Below are positions 34,649-44,960 of a stretch of DNA of 64,000 nt, piece after piece. The notes under the pieces were generated by a model, which saw nothing but the letters and a program-made list of their open reading frames with translations, was not told where the DNA came from and made no database searches. This stretch comes from Spirodela intermedia (taxonomy: Eukaryota; Streptophyta; Magnoliopsida; Alismatales; Araceae). Within the stretch, counting starts at the first letter, position 1, and each line of letters begins with the position of its first letter. Both the position numbers and the translations under genes were made by a program. The DNA is taken from contig LR746275.1 of NCBI GenBank assembly GCA_902729315.2, positions 1,954,501 to 2,018,500 of the forward strand. The letters run 5' to 3'.

Positions 34649-36242
34649 TGACGTGACTTAGTCATTGTATTGTAAATCATGTAAATTTAAAATTTATAAA
34701 ACTAGAAAATATGACTTTTCAGATATTTAGAAGTATTTTTGAACAAATATATCAAGTCTAATTTAATAAAACTTCCAAAAATAGCAATAATTTTTCAAGC
34801 GATTGCAAGGATGTAATATAATATCTGGTGATTATTTAGAATTTTCTTCAAAGAATACGATTTTCTATAAATTTTATACTAGGAAATAAAAAAGAAATAT
34901 ATTTAAAATTCACAAAAAAAGAAAATAAGGGTGCAGATGTCAGGATGATGTCAGCACCCGACGAACGCGAATTGGTAAGCGATTACAGATGATTTAATTA
35001 ATCAAATTAAGATCTGTAAAAGTCAGAAGAATCATAATTGAATGAAGTATATTTTAGTAAATTAAAATCACATAAATTATCACTAAATGAAGTGTAAAGT
35101 AAGTTGAAAGCAGGAAAATAGAGTTCTGACGTCGCGACGGTGATGCGTCGGCAATGCACTAGAATCTTGAGCGTTCGAGAGGACCATCATATAGTGTCTA
35201 TAGCCTTGAAGGCTCTCCTTGGATAAAGACGACGAGAGTAATCTCTAGATCTCCTTGTGAAGTCTAGAGATTAATGAAATGGGTCATCGAATCGTCTCCG
35301 ACAGCTGTCACCTAGTGGAGCGGAAAAATAGTGACTTTGCGGCTCTCTGACGATTGTCACCCGACGGAGAGGAGCTGGATGGAGGTGTGGCACGTGTCAA
35401 GGAGCTTCATCCTCAGGTCCGCGTAGCAAGAGGAGGCTCTTCATCGCATTTGGTATGCTCTCAAGAGGTGGCAACTCGTCTCTCAATGGATCATCCTCTT
35501 CCCGACGATAGCTTGTTCGTCGATCAATTGGAGATGACTTACTCAATGGATTCATGATCTTTTTATCGTGAATCATTTAGCAATCTTAGTAACAATGCTC
35601 TGCAAATTGCGTTGACGAGATTTTTACCGATGATCCAGTAATTCTGATTGTTTAATCCTTCCCCGACAATCTGTAGGAAAGTCGTGATAATCAAATAAAA
35701 ATATATGACTTTTGAGTCTGGGAGGATTCGAACCCACGCTGATTGTCCGCCCCTTCTAGGGAAGGTGTGACGCAAATTTAGTCCCACATCGATTGTGTGC
35801 TGAATTTTCGGGTGAATATATAGTACTGTTACATCTCAAAGTAAGTCCCTTTCTCGCACGTGTACGACCACTCCTTGCCCCACAGCCGGTTGGCCACTAG
35901 TGATGTGGAAGGGGAGTAGTGCACACATGCCCCCATCAGTTCAAGCCGCTTGAGCCCCTGCTCGCAGCTACTCCTCGACTGCACTTCTGACCTGCTTGCA
36001 AGCCCAACTAGCCGGTAGGTCCCCCATTTCGCTATATTTTTATTTTAATTTATTTTTCATCATTTATCTCAAAAGTAAGACTATAAAAATTTTATAAAAT
36101 TACATAATTACCCAAAAATTCATGTTAATCAACTAAAAATCACTTTACACACTTTAACACAAATATAAGTCTATTTATCATGAGTTAAGGCTAAAAATAT
36201 ATTATTTACTAATTATTAACTCATGATAATGAAGATTTATAA
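34649..36242 (+). mobile_element. Solo LTR, family A
   Basis: A 1594-bp copy from TGACGTGACT to GATTTATAA (expected CTTATCA). Flanks GCTAA (34644-34648) and GCCAA (36243-36247) match at four of five positions. It lacks about 30 bp near 34975 and about 110 bp in the right half relative to the 7212 copy. The terminal hairpin arms (36175-36188 and 36216-36229) are still exact complements. Confidence 0.85.
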
Positions 36243-36247
36243 GCCAA

Positions 36248-36910
36248 CGATCAAGGATAAACTCACAATCATTTCAAAATGATAGTCTCGCTATTTTTGT
36301 ATCCAAATGGTTGAGAGTAGAATTTACCCCCCCCTCCAGCCATCTGCATTTGTTTGGAATCAAGTTGTTACATTTCGCTATTCATGCAGAAACATTATTT
36401 TCTGATCAATTATGTTAAAAATACTCCATCATGGAAAAGAAAAACAATCATATGTGCAGCCTTAGTTCGCAATCTATTAATCGACTTAATCTTTAATGAG
36501 ACTCATAATCCTTATTCTTGGTTGGTATTCATAGATTTAAGGTATCTTCATAACTCCTGATTTTATTTTAGTTTACCCCTGATTTTTACTGTGTAAAAAA
36601 GATTTGTCCATTCCACGTCTTGATGATGCATATGTAAATTATTAATAACAATTTTGGTTTATTCAATTACTTGCTCCGATGGGTATGATGAAAACAAGTT
36701 CATTAGGGAATCTAAATATAACTACTATCTCAGCACCTTACCGGCACATGCATCTACAAAAGCATAATGTATTGATGGTGATTAATGATCAACGAAGGAA
36801 TTAATAAAAGGTTTTACTCCACGTAGTAGAGTGTTAGAATATGAAAGCAAATACACTTGCACCAACTTAATGATTAACTTGAAGGTTCTTGAGCAAACAT
36901 GTAGAATAAG
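36248..36910. other. Intergenic, no gene seen
   Basis: AT-rich sequence between the LTR and the duplicated SABATH 3' end. No supportable feature. Confidence 0.4.
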
Positions 36911-37458
36911 AGGTGGCCGTACATAAAATTTATATAGCATCAACATGGTAGCAATCTGTAGGAATCACAACCTAACTGTTCAAACTCTCTTTCCTAGGAC
37001 TTTCTTTTGAATTATACAATGAAATTCGTCATCTTGCATTCATTTTCAGAGAGCTTTGCCAATAGCATTACCAAACATGGAGAATAAACATTCAATAGCA
37101 TTACTTGCAAACTGACTTGCTAGTAATGGCTTAAATTATTCTCGTAAACGGATTTCCATTCTTTGTCCCTTTGTCATATTGTAGGTGGACGTACATCAAC
37201 TTTATTTCACAAAAACAGGGTAACAATTTGTAGGAATCACAAACAATCCCTTCAAACCTTGTCTTTGTTAAGACTTTCTTATTAGTGACACCATCAAATA
37301 TGCCATCTTGCGTTCCTTTTCACAGTTACCTTTGTCAATAGCATTACTAAACTTGGAGAATAAACCTTCAATAATGTTACTTCCAAAATGACTTGCTAGT
37401 AATGGCTCGAAGACTGCTTGTAAACTCAATGCCACTCTTTCTCCTTTTGTCATATTGG
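36911..37458 (-). repeat. Tandem duplication of the SABATH gene 3' end (2 x about 272 bp)
   Basis: Copy B (37183-37458) holds the last 60 or so codons of the SABATH gene plus its 3' flank. Copy A (36911-37182) follows directly downstream. Shared blocks include AGGTGG(C/A)CGTACAT, TGTAGGAATCACAA, ACTTGCTAGTAATGGCT and TTTGTCATATTG. Translated in the gene's direction, copy A still reads FKPLLASQFASNAIECLFSM against FEPLLASHFGSNIIEGLFSK, but with stops before and after. It is non-coding debris, and may lie in the transcript's 3' region. Confidence 0.85.
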
Positions 37459-39720
37459 AAATAGCTTCCTTTCTCTCGATATCATAATCTAATTCAAACA
37501 CTTTCAGGTAATCCAAGGAAAACGATCCTTCAGTTAATATTTCATGTGCAACCTCCGGAACGCAAGGTGGATATAACGGAATATTAAAGGAGTCTACTTT
37601 CTCCTCTGTGATATAACCCTGTGCAACAAATCAGTAATATGCATCTTTCAATTAATTTTATAAGATTAAATAAATGCAAAGTAATATTCAAATGAGATCT
37701 ACATGCCATTCCTAACATTTCCCTAGGATTCAAAAAGCAAATATTTATGTTATTTCAATGCAAGAGAGCTATTTTCAATAATAGACAACATATGACAAGA
37801 AATGACACAAATAAAGGAACAAAAGGAGATAGAGGTAGTAAGATAGGAGGGAGGAGGCTTAAATTTCCCCAAAGGGCTTTTAAGAAAATCAATATGGTAC
37901 AGTTTCCATCTAGGAATTTAAAAACTAAAAAAATGGCTATTTCAAATGATATTTAGGATAGATCCAAATCGTCTTGGAATTGAATGTCCAAGCTTTTGGT
38001 TAAGACAAATATCAATTAAATAAAAACTGTCCTAATAATACTACAGATTGTATACATTTATGGTAGAATTTTATTTTTTTCGTAGGTAAAATGATCACAT
38101 CTGATGTTGCAAGTTGTTCTTGTAGGTTTGGATTTTTGACATTTAATTGAGGTTATCAACTCTAGAGTCCAATATGTAAATCTTTAATTAGATCACCATG
38201 CACATGAGAATACCAAACCAAACTGTTGAAAATTGACTGATATGAGTAAAGGGGGTGGCAAACCTCTTGGACCATGTCCATGAGCGCTGATGACAACACG
38301 TCCATGTGTCGGGTAACTTCACTAGTAGCATCCAAGCCCATACGGCCAATTAAAACTAGCACCATGCGTCCCCCTGTGGCCATTTCTATTGATCGGAACT
38401 TTAGGAAATCAGAGAAATCTTGTTTGAATTGCCTTGAGTATGCGTCCAGCACGAAAGGAAGACTTTTTTCTGAGATAAAGATGTTGCCCTTGTTTAAAAG
38501 CAAGCCATTCTTTTGGTGGGCCTTAAGTGGATCCTATATATACAAAACCAGTTAACAAATGAAGAAAGCGTTTTGATATAGAAAAGTTTATGAGGAGAAA
38601 AGAATACCCTAGAACATGAACTTCAGGCCTCATGAAAACTTTCTAGAATAAATTTCTTCAAATTAAAATATCGTGAGCTATAATACATGCACAACCAATT
38701 GTATGTGTAAATAGTTTAGTTGTACTAACAGAAACCATTTAAACTGTCCCAAGACAGTTTTTATTGGATATAAATCAAAAATAATGAGTGTAGCATGAGA
38801 ATTTTGATATAAACTTGTTATAATGTTAAACATAAAGAAAAAAAATAAAACTCATGATGAAAAAACTAAACTACAAGGCTTTCATTCACACTCAATTTTC
38901 TGCCATACTAAATCACACAAGGTAATGAAAAGGTTATGTATAATTCACAAGTATTTATTCGATTGCAGTTATCATAATAGATTTCTTAGTGGAAAATATT
39001 TTATGTACTCTTTCAGCGTTCATAATCAGATTGTCTGAATCAGTTTCGTAAGACCAGAACTGGAAAAAAATAAATCGCTGAGATCAACATCTTCTTCTTC
39101 TTCGCCTCTTCTTATTAGTATTTTACGATTTATCTTGAAAAGAAAAAAAACCTGAGAGAGCCAGTGGAGGCTAGAAGAGGAGTGAAAGAAGTCAATGCTC
39201 CTCCTCGGAAAGAGCCTCCCATAGAAGGAACCAGCCACTCCAGCTATAAAGCAGCGACCTAAGTTTGTAGCCTCTCGAGCCTTGCAGGACTGGAGTGAGG
39301 AGAAAACGGAGTTGAAGTCATTCCGTGGGAGGTCGTTAAGAAATAGGTGCACCTCCGGTGGAAACCGGCCAAGCCGTTGGCATGTCTGCTCAATGGTGTC
39401 CGTAATGTTGGCCACGACAGACAAGGTGTTCTGTCCAGAAGCGCAACCCAGGTCAGCGATAGTGAGTTTCTGGGCATTGGTAGCGCACAAGAGCCTGACG
39501 ACGGCCTCATCCACACTCGACTTCGCAGCGTCTATCACTCTCGCCTGCATGGAATCGGAGGAGCAGAGAAGTTGTGTTAGGTATAGACACAAAGGTCCAA
39601 CCAATAAAACCAGGCGCTGAATTTTCCCTTTGTCTAAGGAATAACCTGAAGGGAACAGTTCTTGGTGTAGCTAGTTTCCTCTTCTCCTCCTTTCATGCAC
39701 ATAACGCTGGGAATGTCCAT
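37268..39720 (-). CDS. SABATH-family carboxyl methyltransferase, four exons
   Basis: SAM-dependent methylation of a small carboxylic acid (salicylate, benzoate, jasmonate, IAA and related acids in this family), cytosolic. Exons: 39720-39646, 39544-39152, 38533-38264, 37618-37268. All introns are GT...AG and phase 0. Predicted 362 aa, normal for the family. N-terminal MKGGEEETSYTKNCSLQ carries the Ser/Tyr/Gln substrate-SAM residues (Gln25). SAM motif IADLGCASGQNT spans 54-65. LNDLPRNDFN follows at 94-103, GSFYGRLFP at 130-138 and SSSSLHWLSQ at 147-156. The C-terminal domain has LNKGNIFISEKS, SFNIPLYPP and FEPLLASHFG. His152 takes the place of the Met that precedes Trp in salicylate methyltransferase, so salicylate specificity should not be assumed. 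No stop or frameshift is seen. A fragment of a relative lies at 26304. Confidence 0.92.
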
Positions 39721-39788
39721 CCTGATCTTGTCACAAGATGAAATGTCCAGACCTTGGGATGACAAGCTGCAGCGAACACTCCTATCAG

Positions 39789-39796
39789 TATTTATA
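39789..39796 (-). promoter_or_regulatory. Candidate TATA box of SABATH gene
   Basis: TATAAATA on the minus strand, 69 bp upstream of the ATG at 39720. That spacing would give a leader of roughly 35-40 nt. The in-frame ORF extension upstream of this ATG crosses the box, which supports the ATG at 39720 as the start. Confidence 0.5.
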
Positions 39797-40294
39797 ACAA
39801 ACAACATCAGTAAAACCACCGAGTAAACTATCATCGAAATAAGTTAAACATCTTTCATAACGTATAATAACAATGCTGAGGGGATGACAACATCGATTCC
39901 TGCGACATCACAAGTGCTGACCCATGAGATTACTTGGGCAAGCATCTGAACTTATCATGAGCCCAACTTGCGTTGGATATCGAGTTATATTCAGACCCAA
40001 TATACTTGTGAGTCCAATGATCCTCATCTAACAGACTTGGACATTTATTTTACCTTAGTGCATGTTGATATTACTCTATTTGATTATTGTCGTTTCATAT
40101 TCTGTTCAATTTTTAAGCCATGGTTTATCTGCCTTAGTCAAAGTCGTCCTTTATTTTACTGGGTGTTTGAATGCTCCAAGATAACGGTTAACTATCTAAT
40201 TGACATTCATCCTCCAATTTAAAACTACGTTTCATATAAAATAAATGACTGCATTCTTACTTATCCGGTGATGAGTGAATTAACCACGTATAGC

Positions 40295-40416
40295 GGCCCC
40301 ACGGATGGTGGTTACTTAACCAAATTATTTAACCGTATAAAAGGACAGCTCACATGGCCCCCTGGATGGCGGTTACTTAACCAAATTATTTAACCGTAGA
40401 AAAAGACAGCTCACAT
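40295..40416. repeat. 61-bp tandem repeat upstream of SABATH gene
   Basis: Two adjacent 61-bp units (40295-40355 and 40356-40416), nearly identical, followed by the first bases of a third (GGCCCC at 40417). Each unit has GGTTACTTAACC, an inverted repeat of GGTTA, then TTTAACCG, motifs of the type bound by MYB or GT factors. It lies about 575 bp upstream of the SABATH start, inside likely promoter range. The binding role is inference. Confidence 0.85.
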
Positions 40417-40422
40417 GGCCCC

Positions 40423-43400
40423 AATGGTATGTTAGGTTTTGACTCATATTCATCAGTGAATACAATATTAGCGAGATAACATTCATGTAACTTACTGGTT
40501 ATCTTTTTGACCAAGTATATCTCTTCTTTTGCTCAACATTTCAGATTCATCCTAATAAATGTGATGCGTCATCTACATTTTATAATGCTCTGCATTTTGT
40601 CTGTGGTTCTATCGATTCTCGAGAAAGACTATAAAGAACATTATGTAGCCAACTTACATAACTGTAGGATGTATTTATATTCTTTAGATAACTTACAATG
40701 AATGCCGGAGTTGAATACATCTACTTCAGCCACTTAGCTGGCTGTGACTCAGCTGTTTTACTTGGGCAGGGACAAAAATTGATGGCATGGCCCCAGATGA
40801 ATAGGCAACCACTATTGTCCACTGATCCACAGTAACTCAGCTGAATATTGTGGCGAAAAGGACAGCTGGCATAGCACGATCCGCGTAGTGAGGAATATAC
40901 AGTACTGACAAAGACGGCAGCCTAATAATGTTAGTCTGGTTGATTTTGTATTCTAGTTTTATCTAATGTGCATGAACATTACATTAATTGCGCTTACCGG
41001 AAAGGCTGTTCACTTTTCTATATTTCATCTCATGCATGTGATTGATCATCTAGATTCTTCTAACATGTAGCGATGCTTGTGGCTCTATCAATGCTCTCCG
41101 ATAAGCAATTACTTTAGATTTCTGTTTCCTGGTGTATCAACTGAACTCTTTCGACAGCCATGATGGCGGTCAATATAGCCCAACGACATTCATTCAGTTG
41201 ATTCAGTCTTGCAAGGTTGCTAAATGCGCGTGCGCTACAGTCTTTATCTTAATTTAAGTTATTACTCATAGCAAGTGATTAATCATGTATCTTTGTCTTG
41301 TGGTGAGGTTTTCTTGCTGCTGTATTGGTGTCAAATTAGTGTGGACAACACCCCAAGACTAAGAAACTGAGACAAATAAGGAAAGTTCGTAAAATATGCA
41401 GAAATTATTATTTTCTCATAAATAAATATTTTTTATGTTAAAATTACTGTCGAAATGTCATCTTAAACATGGATAGCAGTGCAGAAATTGTTTTTCATTC
41501 GTGTATTTATTGGTCGAACAGATTGGCATGCAAGTACCAAATTCATAAACTCGTCACATTGAACGCATTGAAACGAATTTATTTGATACATCTCTATTCC
41601 ACCATCATTTTCGTCCTATTCCACCAGGTATCTAAGGTGTGTGAGCGCCTAACAAGGAACTCTGTAGAGAAAATGTGGGTCATCCTCTAGCGTACGAGAC
41701 AAGGTTGGTATCATTAGTGGAAAAGGATACTAACCTAATTAGACAAAAAGAGGGTTAGATATAGGAATGCTCAGGGAGGAAGTGGACGCTAGATACTTTT
41801 AGGAGGATTAGGTGGGTAGGGGGTACAGCATCTTTATTATGTGAGGGCCATCTGAATAAAAGAGCATCTCAGCACTCACAGATGCACCTACCCCACTTCC
41901 AGCCGAGACATACCCAATCCCGCTCCCGATTCCTGCGCAAAATAATAGTCCCTACACTCCGAAAGATGGGCTAGGTTAGGTCAAGTCAATCTTTGTATTT
42001 AGCAGAACACGTTTAGAAAATGAATTGTGAATTATGGTATCATGAAAAACGGAGATAGTAAATAGAAAGTAAATCCGAATTCCTTAGTGGTGATTTTTGT
42101 TAGTGAAATGTAATATCGAAATTTATAAAATTCAATAGAATAAGATCTTTTCATTTATTATTGTGTAAATAGGCGTTGACCAAAGTTACCATGACCATGG
42201 AGGAATAAACTTACAAAAGTTCAACACGTTCAAGGATAGAAGAGAACTAGACAAATGTTGCAGAGATGAGTAATTCCTAGTTAACAAATAATGTGCATTT
42301 AACTTTCACTGATCTATAGATCTTTTCTGAGTTGTGTACTGATAAATATTTTAATGCCACAGATTATATCAGAGTTCCAAGTCTTCTCTTGTATGACTTG
42401 TGAATTCGAACATCCTGAAATATGCTTTAATGATATCTTTGATATCTAGGGAAGATCATTTCATACAACATGGAAATTTTCCAATCAGAAAGATAATAAA
42501 TCGACAAAACTGGAAAAAAAAATTACCAATACCGATGATTGGCCATTGTTCCATTGCGTCTAATTTCTCAGAAGATAAAATTTATGTTGGAAATCTCAGT
42601 GTCTAAATGTAATACAAACATTTGTCTAATCTACTTGGAAGGAAATGCATTATTTATAGCAAGTCTAGGAATGCATTGCTTACAAAGATGAAACTAAGAG
42701 AGGTCGAAACGGATGCAGGAGTAGTAGCTTCATGCAGGCAAAAGGCCTTCTATGGAAGGACCAGTATACGCTACAGTAAAAACAAAAAAATAGCAAGGAC
42801 AAAGAAAGGAGAAGGCCCAGAAACATATCAAGGACCAAGACACAGCAAGTCTAGAAACATAGCACGTTAAACTGATGTTGGAGAAGGTTCTTCAGAAAGA
42901 GGTAGATCTCTGGCACAGCACGGCCCACCAGAAGTACCCTATCTCAATGCTGTCCTTGCTCTTCCTCTCCAGATAGTGTACAGAGGAAAACAGCGCCTGA
43001 AGTCAATGAAATAAAATAGGACTTCGTTCAGACCCATCCCTCTATCTAGCTGTGTCGTAGGATCAGATGTCAGTATCGTTGTAGGATACAATATCCCGCG
43101 TCCATGAAAGATCTACTTGATCATAAAATTTCACATGAACGATTAGAACTAGGTGATTTGAATCCTTGAACAAATTTACCGCTTTCCTTATATTATCATG
43201 TAGCCTTAGCCGAGTTTGTTTTTGCTTGCTGTCAGACATGATTTCTTCAGTACAGTATGCTGCCTATAAAACAATATTTTCATTTAGTTGTTTGGAAATA
43301 TAAAATCATTATTCTACCCTTTTACTTACATTGTGGACATGAAACTTAATGGCTCCAAAAGCTAACAATAATAACACTGTAAGGAATGTAATCTATAATG

Positions 43401-43459
43401 TATGATTCCTTTGCCCATGAAATATGCATTATTTTGTTACTCACTAGCACTTGGAACAA
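40423..43459. other. Intergenic, no gene seen
   Basis: AT-rich. Several short frames are open on the plus strand without recognisable product. One exon-like stretch on the minus strand is listed at 42892-42996. Confidence 0.4.
42892..42996 (-). pseudogene. Possible terminal-exon relic, unknown family
   Basis: After a good acceptor (TTGACTTCAG on the minus strand) the frame reads ALFSSVHYLERKSKDS, then IEIGYFWWAVLCQ, before a stop at 42892-42894: 34 residues of protein-like composition. No partner exon was found upstream within reach. I cannot name the family. It could be a real last exon, a relic, or chance. Confidence 0.25.
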
Positions 43460-44106
43460 CTGCAGTGACTTGTTGAACACGTTATATTCTTACAAATAGG
43501 AAATAATGCTTAAAAAATGATAAAGAACAATATTAAACAAAAGGCCATTTAAAAAATGGTCAAATGAAATCTCTCATTTCCAAAGGCCATGTAATCTGAA
43601 ACGCTAGACAGATTTCATGCTTATGGGAGCTTACGAATAAAATTGTAGGAAGAATTGAATTTCGTTTTACATTTTTGTACAGAGTTTCTTGTGGTGGAGG
43701 GCAGCAATAAACGTGATTATTCTATTTGGAATGGGGCCAACATCAAGTAGACACTTGTAAAACAAGTGCTCACCTGCAGCCACTTGTTGAACATATTATA
43801 CTCTTACAAATGGGAAACAATGCTACAAAAAATGACAAAGAACAATATTAAATATAAGTCTATTGAGAACATGATCAAATGGAACTCTCTCATGTCCAAA
43901 GAAGATGTATACCGAAACGCTATCATGATTTCATGCTTATGGGTGCTTATGGGTGCTTATGGGTGCTTATGAATCAAATATACTAAGAATTAAATTTGTT
44001 TTACATTTTGTAAAGAGCTTCTTGTCGGTGAAGGGCTCACCATAAACGTGCTTTACTATTTGGACTAGGGCCAAAATCAACTTGTCTTTTCAAAACAAGT
44101 GCTCAC
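43460..44106. repeat. Tandem duplication, about 314 and 333 bp
   Basis: Copy 1 (43460-43773) and copy 2 (43774-44106) share CTGCAG(T/C)(G/C)ACTTGTTGAACA at the start, AAAGAACAATATTAAA, GATTTCATGCTTATGGG, CTTCTTGT(G/C)G(G/T)TG, and AACAAGTGCTCAC at the end. Both are diverged, so the event is old. No gene is seen in either. Confidence 0.8.
43935..43967. repeat. 10-bp tandem repeat inside copy 2
   Basis: GCTTATGGGT occurs three times in a row and a fourth partial unit follows. Copy 1 has only one unit at the matching place (about 43618), so the expansion came after the larger duplication. Confidence 0.85.
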
Positions 44107-44599
44107 CTCACTTAGCCTGAACTCAAGTTATCAATCTCCAAAGAAAGTGTTTGATCATATTTTTAGTCTTTCAATTAAAGGATATCAAATTTAATATTTA
44201 TACTAGCTTTAAAATATAAAAATTAACATTAAAACACTGGTCGATTATCAAGGATATTATCATTTTTTTAATATCAAATCATGTTCTCAAGTACTTTGCG
44301 AATAGAAAAGAGGGTAAAATAACTCAAAAAAATTTGTTTCTCTATTTTTTGTCATTGATGTTATACAAAGTGTCACAGAAGCAACAAAATATAGGTGGAA
44401 GGAATAATAAGAAGTCTTCACAAAGTGATTTGTCTTTGAAACTAGAATCATTTATAACTAAAATTTAAATATGACTGATTAAAATACAGTCGTAAATGAA
44501 ACTGCTTCTATCTAGCTATAAAAGCAAAAATGCTCGAATAGTCAAAAATGCTTCTATCTGCTTCCATGTAGTGTCTGTCACCCACATTACTTGATCTTA

Positions 44600-44960
44600 A
44601 AAGAGGGTCAAGTTGCTGCCTTTGTGAGCACTACCACCGTTGTCCTCGGCCCCTCCTCTGCCTGTCACATAGAAGAGGAACTCACAGCCACCGCCATCCT
44701 CAGCTTCTCCTCTGCCTATCACGTATGAGTGGAGCTCGTAGCCACCACTGTGAACACCATCGTCGCCATCACGTGTGCTGCCAGTTTCATTATCGGCTCC
44801 TTCTGTGCTTGTCATGCAGGAGAGGAACTCTAAGTCACTGCAATCACCACTGCCGCCGTGAGTGCTGCCATTACCATGCTAAGCTCCTCTAAATGTCACG
44901 CAGGAGGGGAGCTTGGAGCCACCGCCATGAATACCTTCACCACCCTGCAGACATGCCGCC
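44600..44960 (-). repeat. Degenerate minisatellite, GC-rich
   Basis: About four imperfect units of roughly 50-95 bp, each with CTCCTCT, TGTCAC or TATCACG, AGG(A)GAG(C/G)AACTC and AGCCACCGCC-like blocks. On the minus strand the units translate to GG-E-L-SYV-GRG-AED-GG patterns (for example GGYELHSYVIGRGEAEDGG). It is more GC-rich than its surroundings. The frame is short and repetitive, so a protein is unlikely but not excluded. Confidence 0.6.
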
